Program-made: the position numbers and the translations under genes
Origin: Saprospiraceae bacterium
GTDB lineage: Bacteria; Bacteroidota; Bacteroidia; Chitinophagales; Saprospiraceae
NCBI GenBank assembly: GCA_030728245.1
Contig: JANQZX010000146.1
Coordinates: 4,491 to 54,477, forward strand
Direction: 5' to 3'
Length of the DNA: 49,987 bases
Notes under the pieces: model-generated
What the model was told of the DNA's origin: nothing
The model's database searches: none
The model's input: only the letters and a program-made list of their open reading frames with translations
Shown here: positions 25,975 through 34,054 of the stretch, piece by piece
Numbering within the stretch: the stretch's first letter is position 1
Layout: each line of letters starts with the position of its first letter

Positions 25975-26748
25975 ATGGAATATCCAATTACTACTGAGGG
26001 AAAATATCAATTTGTTGAGACCGTAGGTCAAGGTGAAACCCTGATATTATTGCATGGTTTATTCGGAACCTTAGATAATTTCCAATATCTTTTAAAAGAT
26101 TTTGGAAAAACCTACAACGTAATTGCCCCAATAATGCCTGTTTTTGAGCTTCCTCTCAGACATGTATCTGTGGATGGTTTAGTCGATTTTATGGTTGGTT
26201 TCGTCGCTTTCAAAAAATTGCAAAAATTTCATATTTTAGGAAATTCCCTTGGAGGACATATTGCTATTTTGTATGCCCTGAAAGAACCCAGCCATGTACT
26301 TTCTATTATTTTGACGGGTAGTTCTGGTTTATATGAAAAAGCAATGGGGACTACTTTTCCACGTCGTGAAGATAAAGAATACATAAGAAAAAAAATTCAA
26401 TCTACTTTTTACGACCCTGCCTCTGCTTCTGATGCTATGATTGACGAAGTTTTTGCAGCGGTAAATGATCGTGGGAAACTCATTCGTGCCATTTCTATGG
26501 CAAAATCTGCGCTAAGACATAATCTGGCAGATAAACTCGGACAAATAAACACCCCAGCTTTGCTAATATGGGGGAATCAAGATACAATAACACCTCCTTT
26601 TGTTGGAGAAAAATTTAAGGAGTTATTACCCAACGCAACTTTGTTCTTTATTGATAAATGTGGCCATGCCCCTATGTTGGAAAGGCCTGAAGAATTTAAT
26701 AATTACCTGACGGATTTCCTGAATAAACTGGCACTATCCCGTGGGTAA
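25975..26748 (+). CDS. Alpha/beta-fold hydrolase
   Basis: 257 residues, cytoplasmic. The oxyanion loop HGLFGT (27-32), the nucleophile elbow GNSLGG with Ser91, an acid Asp203 in WGNQDTITPP and His231 in CGHAPMLERP make a complete catalytic triad. The overall form is that of small esterases or MhpC-type C-C bond hydrolases. The substrate cannot be read from the sequence. It is the first gene of a probable operon: the M1 peptidase begins 15 bases after it. Confidence 0.88.
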   Translation: MEYPITTEGKYQFVETVGQGETLILLHGLFGTLDNFQYLLKDFGKTYNVIAPIMPVFELPLRHVSVDGLVDFMVGFVAFKKLQKFHILGNSLGGHIAILYALKEPSHVLSIILTGSSGLYEKAMGTTFPRREDKEYIRKKIQSTFYDPASASDAMIDEVFAAVNDRGKLIRAISMAKSALRHNLADKLGQINTPALLIWGNQDTITPPFVGEKFKELLPNATLFFIDKCGHAPMLERPEEFNNYLTDFLNKLALSRG

Positions 26749-26763
26749 AAACCAGTCATCACC

Positions 26764-29397
26764 ATGCGTTTTCTTTCATTTTTTACGCTCACATTTCTAT
26801 TAATCTCTTGTATATCCAGCAAAACAAGTAGTCCTGTTACTTTTGAACCTGTTGAACTCAGAGATTTAGATACCCTTACAGTAAATGCTGAAAAACCTTC
26901 TATACTTAAAAGTGCGGAGGATTTTGTACTTCCTGTTTATCAAGCCTCCAATGAAAGAAAAGTTGATCTGTTACATACCTTACTTCATATTTCCTTTGAT
27001 TGGGAAAATGAAAAAGTTATAGGTACTGCAACTATTCATCTAAAGCCCTATTTTGATACCATTCAAATGGTCAGATTAGATGCTAAACAATTGGTAATAA
27101 AAGAAGTACACCTACAAAATAAAAATCAGTACTCCCCTATTCCCTTTGAAAATACGGGAAGTCACCTGTACCTTTATCTTGGTAGATCATTTACGAGAAA
27201 TGAAGATTTTAAGGTCTTAATTACTTATGAGGCAAATCCTTCTTCATCGGGAGGTAGTGCGGCTATTACCTCAAATAAAGGCTTGTTTTTCATAAATCCA
27301 AAGGGAACTGACGTTAGCAAACCAAAACAGATATGGACACAAGGAGAAACCAACTGGAATTCCAGGTGGTACCCAACGATAGACCATCCAAATGAGAGAG
27401 CCACCCAGGAGATTAACTTAACGGTCGATTCAAATTATGTAACCCTTTCCAACGGGAAATTAATATCATCCATTCCCCTTGAAAATGGACTCAGGACAGA
27501 CAAATGGGTTATGGATCAGCCTCATGCACCCTATTTGACCATGATAGCTGTTGGGGAATACGCTGTGGTTAGGGAATATTGGAATGAGATTGAATTATCT
27601 TATTATGTTGAACCGGCTTTTAAGGCACATGCAAAAAATATTTTCCCTCACACTAAAGAGATGATGGGGTTCTTTTCTGACATTTTAGATTACCCCTATC
27701 CCTGGTCAAAATATGCACAAATTGTTGTAAGGGATTATGTTTCCGGAGCTATGGAAAATACTACTGCCTCTGTTTTTGGTGAATTTGTTCAAAGGACAAG
27801 CCGCGAATTAATAGACGACAAGGAAAATGAAAGAATAGTAGCCCATGAGCTCTTTCACCATTGGTTTGGCGACCTGGTTACCTGTGAAAGCTGGTCGAAC
27901 CTCACTTTAAATGAGGGTTTTGCCAATTACAGCGAGTATTTATGGTTTGAACACAAATATGGCAGGGAAGAGGCAGATTACCATTTGATGAATGAGCGGC
28001 AAGCCTATATTTCTGAAGTAATTTATAATCTTCATCCTTTAATTCACTTTAATTATAAGGATAATGAAGAAATGTTTGATACACACAGTTATAATAAAGG
28101 AGGAAGTGTTTTACATGTTTTGAGAAATTATCTTGGCGACGAAGCCTTTTTCTTAGGTTTGAATAGGTATTTAAATAAAAATTCCTTTCAGTCGGTAGAA
28201 GCACACCATTTACGTTTGGCCTTTGAAGAGGTAACTGGAAAAGATTTAAACTGGTTTTTTAATCAATGGTTTTTTGAGAATGGTCATCCCGAACTAAATT
28301 ACGATTATCAATATGATGCCTCTCTAAAACAACTTTCCGTAACGGTAGAGCAGGTTCAAAACCCTGACAGAATGCTACCCATTTTTATTTTACCAACGTC
28401 CATTGGTATTCTAATGGGAGATTCATTACACTTTGAAAAGATAGTAATTAACGAACGAAAGCAAAAATTTGTATTCCCATTATCTGCTGAACCAACTTGG
28501 GTAACCTTAGATCCGCACCGCATTTTACTAGCTGAAATAAAAGCTATTAAATCGCGCCAGGATTTATTGAATCAATTTAAATTTTCTCCCTCTGTGATAG
28601 ATAGATTGGAGGCGATTAATATGTTTTCTGAAGAATCGACTTTGCCCCCTTATGTAATGTATCTTCCTGGATTAAATGATTCATTCTGGGCTATTAGAAA
28701 GAAAATGCTCACCCTTTTACCTGAAGAAAGAAAAGAAGAACTTATTCCTGTCATTGTTAATATGGCAAAAAAAGATGCCCATAGCGAAGTTCGTGCAGCG
28801 GCTATCGAGGTTTTAATGAAATGGGATGATGAGTCAATAGATGAAATTGCCATAAAAGGCATTGAGACAGATTCTTCTTATCTCATTATCGCCGCATCGT
28901 TACAAGTATTATTTACGAAAAATAATGCCCAAGCATTCGCGTATGCCGAAAAATTTGAGACCGAAAGTCATCCAGCGATATTAAATACCATTGGAATGAT
29001 TTATGCCAACCAAAAAGTACCTGGTAAATTATCTTTTTTTAGAGAAGGCTTAAACAAAATAAACGATTATGAAATTCTTGCTTTCTATGAAGCATTTTTG
29101 CTATATGGATTATATACCGGCCCCGAGAATTCAGAAGAAGTGATTAATGATTTGCATAAAATAATCTTTGAATTCGACTCGTTACCATGGAAGCGGTTAG
29201 GAGGCATGGCCACTTTAAATAATCTTAGAAATTTGTACAGAGAGCAAGCGAATAAATCAACCAATGCCCTGGAACAAGGAGCTTTAGAAAAAAAAGTAAA
29301 TGAAATATCCAGTTGGATAGAAGAAGTTATGAATAAGGAGCAACTTACGGAACTTAAAAACGTTTACCAACAACTTCAATTAGTTGAAAAAGAATAA
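26764..29397 (+). CDS. M1 family zinc aminopeptidase, lipoprotein
   Basis: 877 residues. The N-terminus MRFLSFFTLTFLLISC is a lipoprotein signal with Cys16. The N-terminal beta domain leads to the exopeptidase motif GAMEN at 328-332, which fixes the peptide amino group. The zinc site HELFHH has His361, Glu362 and His365, with Glu384 (NEGFANY) as third ligand at the normal 18-residue distance. After about residue 600 comes a helical HEAT-like region (RAAAIEVLMKWDDESI). The enzyme should remove N-terminal amino acids in the periplasm or at the cell surface. It lies between the hydrolase gene and the DUF4175 gene, with five bases to the latter. Confidence 0.93.
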   Translation: MRFLSFFTLTFLLISCISSKTSSPVTFEPVELRDLDTLTVNAEKPSILKSAEDFVLPVYQASNERKVDLLHTLLHISFDWENEKVIGTATIHLKPYFDTIQMVRLDAKQLVIKEVHLQNKNQYSPIPFENTGSHLYLYLGRSFTRNEDFKVLITYEANPSSSGGSAAITSNKGLFFINPKGTDVSKPKQIWTQGETNWNSRWYPTIDHPNERATQEINLTVDSNYVTLSNGKLISSIPLENGLRTDKWVMDQPHAPYLTMIAVGEYAVVREYWNEIELSYYVEPAFKAHAKNIFPHTKEMMGFFSDILDYPYPWSKYAQIVVRDYVSGAMENTTASVFGEFVQRTSRELIDDKENERIVAHELFHHWFGDLVTCESWSNLTLNEGFANYSEYLWFEHKYGREEADYHLMNERQAYISEVIYNLHPLIHFNYKDNEEMFDTHSYNKGGSVLHVLRNYLGDEAFFLGLNRYLNKNSFQSVEAHHLRLAFEEVTGKDLNWFFNQWFFENGHPELNYDYQYDASLKQLSVTVEQVQNPDRMLPIFILPTSIGILMGDSLHFEKIVINERKQKFVFPLSAEPTWVTLDPHRILLAEIKAIKSRQDLLNQFKFSPSVIDRLEAINMFSEESTLPPYVMYLPGLNDSFWAIRKKMLTLLPEERKEELIPVIVNMAKKDAHSEVRAAAIEVLMKWDDESIDEIAIKGIETDSSYLIIAASLQVLFTKNNAQAFAYAEKFETESHPAILNTIGMIYANQKVPGKLSFFREGLNKINDYEILAFYEAFLLYGLYTGPENSEEVINDLHKIIFEFDSLPWKRLGGMATLNNLRNLYREQANKSTNALEQGALEKKVNEISSWIEEVMNKEQLTELKNVYQQLQLVEKE

Positions 29398-29402
29398 ATA
29401 AA

Positions 29403-32400
29403 ATGAATACATCTACCCAGGACCAATATGAAATACTGATTAATAAATTAGATCAGTTTATCCGAAAGTTTTATTTAAATCAGCTATTAAAAGGAACGCT
29501 TTACAGCGTTGCGTTGATATTAGTTCTTTTTTTAACCATCAATACGCTTGAATATTACTTTTACTTCCCAACTTTAGGCAGAAAAGCTCTTTTATTTTCC
29601 TTTTTGGGCATTTCAGGAATATCGCTATTTAATTGGGTATTTATTCCGTCGGCGAAATATTTTCGTTTAGGACAATTAATTTCACATGAGCAGGCTGCAA
29701 ATATTATTGGAAGCCACTTCAATAATGTGGGAGATAAGTTGCTCAATATATTACAGCTGAAGCAATTAGCGAACAACGTGGAGGCACCCGATTTAATCTT
29801 AGCGGGCATTGACCAAAAAGCATCAGAAATCAAATTAGTTCCATTCAAGGCTGCTATAAATTTAAATCAAAACAGCAGGTATTTGCGATATGCGCTACCT
29901 CCATTGTTACTATTATTCATTTTGTTATTTGCGGCGCCCAGTTTGCTTATTGATTCCACAGAAAGACTCATTTACAATGGTAAAGAGTTTATTAAACCAT
30001 CTCCATTTCAGTTTTCTGTAACAAACGAAAAATTAGAAGTTGTACAAAACAGTGATTTTGTTTTAAACATAAGGGTAGAGGGCAATCAATTGCCCGATGA
30101 AGCTTTTATAGAGATTGGGGGATATCCATATAGACTTAAAAAAGAAGGTCCTGATCAATTTTCTTATCGTTTCAACAATGTTGCCGAAACCACTCGGTTC
30201 AAGATATCAGGTGCGGAAGTAAAATCACCCACTTTTACGCTAAACGTACTTTCAAAACCTACGATACAGGGATTTGAAATTTCATTAGACTACCCATCTT
30301 ACACGGGTAGAAAAGATGAGACTATTCAAAATATTGGCGACCTGGTCATACCACAAGGTACTTTAGTGAATTGGGTCTTTGATGCCAACCACACTGACGA
30401 TATTTCCTTTTATTTTGAGACCGAAAAAAAGAGATCGGAAGCAAAGCGATTCAGTGATTATCTGTTCACTTACAAGAAAAAGGCATTAAAAGACGATACT
30501 TATCAAGTGTTTTTTAGCAATAAAGCTTTACCTAAAGGTGATTCCGTACGATATAATTTGAATGTTATACCTGATAAATATCCAGAAATAAATGCCCAGA
30601 AATTTGAAGATAGTACCAATAATAAGTTACTTTTTCTGGCTGGTGATGCTTCCGATGACTATGGTATAGAAAAAATAAATTTTAATTATTCATTGTTCCG
30701 GGGTGATAAGCTGATTACTGAGAAAACCCAGATTATCAAGCAAAATGCAGGTTCTCCGGTGGCTTTCCGGCATTCATTTGACCTAAGCACTATAAACATT
30801 GAACCTGGGGATAATATCCAATACTATTTTGAGGTATTTGATAATGACGGCGTTAATGGCAGTAAATCGGCCAAGTCAACATCTTGGACTTATGAAATGC
30901 CAACGGTGGAGGAATTTAAAAAAATGGAAGATTTGAATGAAGATTTGATTCAAAAAAACATGATGGATGCCGCCAAAGAATCCAAAAAATTACAAGAACA
31001 GCTTCAAAAGATGCGTGAAAAGTTATTACAGCAAAAAGAAATGGATTGGCAGACGAGAAAAGAACTTCAACGGATATTGGATCAGCAAAAAGAATTAGAA
31101 AAATTAGTTGAAGAGGCTAAAAAAGCCATGGAGGAGAATAAGAAGAATCAGGAAGAATTTTCTGAAAGAAGTGAGGAGATGAAGGAAAAACAGGAGAAAC
31201 TTGAAGATTTAATGGAAGAGGTGGTGAATGACGAAATGAAATCTTTGATGGAAAAAATTCAGGAACTTATGCAGGAACTGAATAAAGATGAGGCCTTAAA
31301 GATGATGGAAGAAATGGAGATGAATGATAATAAGGTGAATAAGCAAATGGACAGGATGCTTGAGTTATTCAAACAACTAGAGATTGAAAAGGAGGTGACT
31401 GAAACGGCAAAAGAACTGGAAAAATTATCAGATAAGCAGGAGGAATTGACGAAAGAAACGGAAGCCAATCAAAAAGATTCCAAAAAGGAATCGCCTGAAA
31501 AACAAGAGGAAAAACAAGAGAAATTAATTGAAAAGCAGAAGGAGCTACAAGAAGAATTTAAGAAGGTAGAAGAAAAGTTGAAAGAAATTGCAAAAAAGAA
31601 TGATGCCTTAGAGAAGCCACAAAAGATGGACGATAAGAAAGAGGATGCAAAGGATATTCAGCGGGACATGAAAGATAGTCAGCAAAATCTGGAACAAAAA
31701 AAGAATGATAAGGCGAGTAAAAATCAAAAAGACGCGGCCAAGAAAATGAAGGAAATGGCGAGTCAAATGCAAAACCAAATGCAAGCTGGTCAAATGAAGC
31801 AAATGCAAATGGATATGAAGACCCTAAGGCAATTACTTGAAAACCTTGTTTCTCTTTCATTTAGCCAGGAAGATTTGATTTCTGAATTTAATAAAACGGA
31901 CCCATCTACGCCTAAATTTGTGCAGCTTACTCAAAAGCAAAATAAATTAAAAGACGATTTTAAAATAGCAGAAGATACTTTACAGGCCTTAGCTAAAAGA
32001 ATGATTCAACTTGAAAGCTTTGTAACCGACAAAGTAATGGAAATAAACAGGTCATATAAAGAATCTATCGTTCAGTTAGAGGAGAGGAAAAAAACGACAG
32101 CTGCTGATTTCCAACAGCGTGGCATGAAAAGTTTAAATGATCTGGCCTTAATGCTTAGTGAGAGTTTAGAGCAACTTCAACAACAGATGGCCTCAAAAAT
32201 GAAAGGTCAGCAAATGTGTGCTGATCCAAATAGTCCAGGGCAGGGTGAACCCAAAGATCAGATGTCAGAAGGGCAAGAAAAGTTAAATGAACAGATGAAG
32301 GGAAAGCAAAAAGAGGGAAAAAGCCCAAGTGCAAAAGATTTTGCTGAAATGGCCGCTAAGCAAGCTGCTTTAAGAAAAGCCATGGAAGCAAAACAACGCA

Positions 32401-32759
32401 AATTACAACAACAGGGAAAAGGGGGGAATAAGGAAATGCAGGAAATGATTGAGGAGATGAATAAAACGGAAATAGATTTGGTTAATAAGCGAATGAACGG
32501 CGAAGTAATGAAACGCCAGCAACAAATATTAACGAGAATGCTTGAATTTGAAAAGGCGGAGAGACAACAGGATCAAGATGAAAAACGAAAGGCGGAAATA
32601 GCGAAAACCACACCAGCACCTATGCCGCCCGCTTTAGAAGAATACATCCGCCAAAGGAAAGCTGAGATTCAAAATTATCAAACCGTGTCCCCTTCTTTGA
32701 AGCCATATTATAAGAATTTAGTTGAAACCTATCTAAAGTCTTATAAATCAAATAATTGA
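29403..32759 (+). CDS. DUF4175 family membrane protein with long coiled coil
   Basis: 1,118 residues. Three membrane helices lie at about 31-52, 62-82 and 158-181. Beta-rich periplasmic-type domains fill about 190-500, with the DUF4175 sequence DYPSYTGRKDETI and DDYGIEKINFNYSLF. From about 500 to 830 the protein is almost entirely Lys, Glu, Gln and Met, with heptad spacing of a very long coiled coil, and it ends in a Gln/Met-rich tail. The family is widespread in Bacteroidota next to MoxR/BatA-type genes or peptidases; its function is unknown. It is the last gene before a strong hairpin. Long antisense frames in the coiled-coil part are composition artefacts. Confidence 0.85.
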   Translation: MNTSTQDQYEILINKLDQFIRKFYLNQLLKGTLYSVALILVLFLTINTLEYYFYFPTLGRKALLFSFLGISGISLFNWVFIPSAKYFRLGQLISHEQAANIIGSHFNNVGDKLLNILQLKQLANNVEAPDLILAGIDQKASEIKLVPFKAAINLNQNSRYLRYALPPLLLLFILLFAAPSLLIDSTERLIYNGKEFIKPSPFQFSVTNEKLEVVQNSDFVLNIRVEGNQLPDEAFIEIGGYPYRLKKEGPDQFSYRFNNVAETTRFKISGAEVKSPTFTLNVLSKPTIQGFEISLDYPSYTGRKDETIQNIGDLVIPQGTLVNWVFDANHTDDISFYFETEKKRSEAKRFSDYLFTYKKKALKDDTYQVFFSNKALPKGDSVRYNLNVIPDKYPEINAQKFEDSTNNKLLFLAGDASDDYGIEKINFNYSLFRGDKLITEKTQIIKQNAGSPVAFRHSFDLSTINIEPGDNIQYYFEVFDNDGVNGSKSAKSTSWTYEMPTVEEFKKMEDLNEDLIQKNMMDAAKESKKLQEQLQKMREKLLQQKEMDWQTRKELQRILDQQKELEKLVEEAKKAMEENKKNQEEFSERSEEMKEKQEKLEDLMEEVVNDEMKSLMEKIQELMQELNKDEALKMMEEMEMNDNKVNKQMDRMLELFKQLEIEKEVTETAKELEKLSDKQEELTKETEANQKDSKKESPEKQEEKQEKLIEKQKELQEEFKKVEEKLKEIAKKNDALEKPQKMDDKKEDAKDIQRDMKDSQQNLEQKKNDKASKNQKDAAKKMKEMASQMQNQMQAGQMKQMQMDMKTLRQLLENLVSLSFSQEDLISEFNKTDPSTPKFVQLTQKQNKLKDDFKIAEDTLQALAKRMIQLESFVTDKVMEINRSYKESIVQLEERKKTTAADFQQRGMKSLNDLALMLSESLEQLQQQMASKMKGQQMCADPNSPGQGEPKDQMSEGQEKLNEQMKGKQKEGKSPSAKDFAEMAAKQAALRKAMEAKQRKLQQQGKGGNKEMQEMIEEMNKTEIDLVNKRMNGEVMKRQQQILTRMLEFEKAERQQDQDEKRKAEIAKTTPAPMPPALEEYIRQRKAEIQNYQTVSPSLKPYYKNLVETYLKSYKSNN

Positions 32760-32773
32760 AATTGAAAGAGCAA

Positions 32774-32820
32774 AAAAGTATATCCGCATATTGACTTTCT
32801 CAATATTCGGATATACTTTT
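32774..32820 (+). terminator. 20-base-pair hairpin after the DUF4175 gene
   Basis: Arms 32774-32793 and 32801-32820 pair with one mismatch (AAAAGTATATCCG with CGGATATACTTTT at the outer part), with a 7-base loop. The 3' arm ends in TTTT. It lies 15 bases after the stop of DUF4175 and should end that operon. Confidence 0.8.
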
Positions 32821-32821
32821 G
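32791..32821 (+). promoter_or_regulatory. TTG / TAnnTTTG promoter inside the hairpin
   Basis: TTG at 32791-32793 and TACTTTTG at 32814-32821 match the -33 and -7 elements of Bacteroidota promoters with a 20-base spacer. The -7 box uses the end of the terminator stem. Transcription would begin near 32828, about 77 bases before the RsbW-like gene. Confidence 0.5.
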
Positions 32822-32904
32822 CACTAATAATCCCGTGAACACTATTGTAATTGATTAGATGACAAAAATCATCTAATGATTTTTAAACCTAACGGTAGTG
32901 TATC

Positions 32905-33291
32905 ATGCTTAAACTCCCCTCCAATTTAAGGAGCATCAATGTTCTTGACAGTTTCGTACAAGATTTGGTGCATCAATACAAGATAAGTCAAGAGGTTCAC
33001 GGCAATATGTTGATATCGTTAACAGAGGCTGTGACTAATGCTATTACCCATGGCAACCATTATGACGAAAACAAAGTCGTACAAATAAATCTGCAAAAAA
33101 AATCGGACACTATAGCTATCCGCGTTTCTGATCAGGGCTGCGGGTTTGACCCTGCCAGTGTGCCGGATCCAACTTGTGATGAAAACATCTGTAAATGCGG
33201 GGGAAGAGGCGTGTTTTTAATGCAAAGATTATGCGACCAAATTCAGTATAAAGATAACGGTCGTACGGTTGAAATGCATTTCAAAATATGA
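32905..33291 (+). CDS. RsbW/SpoIIAB-like ATP-binding protein (HATPase_c_2)
   Basis: 128 residues, a single GHKL ATPase domain like the anti-sigma/serine kinases RsbW and SpoIIAB. Motifs: N box with Glu41 and Asn45 (SLTEAVTNAITHGN), G1 box DQGCGFDP at 76-83, and G2 region GGRGVFLMQRL at 99-109. The lid between G1 and G2 holds Cys91, Cys96 and Cys98 (TCDENICKCGGRG), in addition to Cys79 in G1 and Cys110; this is unusual. The stop overlaps the ybeY start (ATGA), a common pairing in this phylum. A partner sigma factor or anti-anti-sigma protein is not in the window, so the switch it serves is unknown. Confidence 0.85.
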   Translation: MLKLPSNLRSINVLDSFVQDLVHQYKISQEVHGNMLISLTEAVTNAITHGNHYDENKVVQINLQKKSDTIAIRVSDQGCGFDPASVPDPTCDENICKCGGRGVFLMQRLCDQIQYKDNGRTVEMHFKI

Positions 33292-33761
33292 GCATAGAAA
33301 ATAATATTCTTGAAGAGGAAATGGATGAAGAAACATCTCCCATCTCTTTTTTTTCAGAAGACATAGCCTTCGAACCTCAACATACAGATCAGATAATCCC
33401 CTGGATAGAACATACCATAGAAAAATACGCTTGTAATTTAAGTTTTATAAACTTCATTTTTTGTAGCGATGACTATCTGCATCAGTTAAACGTCAGTTAT
33501 TTAGACCATGATACCCTTACTGACATCATCACCTTTCCGTATAGTACCCCACCACAAATTGAGGGTGATATATTTATCAGCATCGAGAGAGTACGAGACA
33601 ATGCAGGTACTTTCAAGGTAAGTTTTGAGGAAGAATTGCTTCGAGTTATTATACACGGGGTCTTACATTTATGTGGATTTAAAGATAAAACGCCTGCCGA
33701 GAAGGAGGAAATGGATCAAAAAGAAAATGAGGCATTAGGACATTACAAAGGACACAAATAG
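33288..33761 (+). CDS. ybeY: Endoribonuclease YbeY (rRNA maturation factor)
   Basis: 157 residues. YbeY is a zinc-dependent RNase needed for 16S rRNA 3' end maturation and ribosome quality control. The metal site lies in RVIIHGVLHLCGFKDKT with His123 and His127; the third His of the E. coli HxxxHxxGYDH motif is replaced, as position 133 is Asp (GFKDKT), a variant I recall from Bacteroidota. The N-terminal 25 residues are acidic. It starts inside the last codons of the RsbW-like gene. The gene mnmG, which commonly follows ybeY in this phylum, is absent here; the SusC locus follows instead. Confidence 0.9.
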   Translation: MSIENNILEEEMDEETSPISFFSEDIAFEPQHTDQIIPWIEHTIEKYACNLSFINFIFCSDDYLHQLNVSYLDHDTLTDIITFPYSTPPQIEGDIFISIERVRDNAGTFKVSFEEELLRVIIHGVLHLCGFKDKTPAEKEEMDQKENEALGHYKGHK

Positions 33762-34054
33762 AAAGAAAGTAATAATTAATTACTCCATAAAGCAGCGAAA
33801 GAAAATAGGATTTCGTTAAACGGAATATAAAAAGGGAATTTTACCTCTCGAAGAGGTATTATTTTACGCTGTTCCTATAAAATATAGATTTATTATCTAT
33901 TTTTGAGGGCAAAAGAGAATTTCAATGATTTCGTAAGATATTCTTTTTACAATCATTCGTAAAGAGAAAATGAATTAAACTAAACAGAAACAAAAACTTT
34001 AAAGGATTTATTACGAATAAACATTTATTAAGCATTTTTTTTAAACCAGATTTT
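33762..34054 (+). promoter_or_regulatory. 293-base promoter and leader region of the susCD locus
   Basis: No gene is seen. A weak hairpin TACCTCT-CGA-AGAGGTA lies at 33842-33858 and could end the ybeY transcript. TATTTTTG at 33898-33905 is a perfect TAnnTTTG -7 box; no clear TTG lies 19 bases upstream. Its use would leave an untranslated leader of about 145 bases before susC, long for this genome and suited to RNA-level control. Confidence 0.45.

Noticed and set aside
31259-31860. Several open frames on the minus strand inside the DUF4175 gene
   Set aside because: They mirror the Lys/Glu/Gln-rich coiled coil (reverse complement gives Phe/Leu/Ser-rich frames), lack plausible starts and signal features, and overlap one another.
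32905-33291. RsbW-like protein as the dedicated regulator of the susCD locus
   Set aside because: It overlaps ybeY, has its own promoter-like boxes and is separated from susC by about 760 bases; the pair with ybeY is a common core arrangement.
33768-33784. Short palindrome AGTAAT/ATTACT after ybeY as a terminator
   Set aside because: Only six AT-rich base pairs and no T run; too weak to support.
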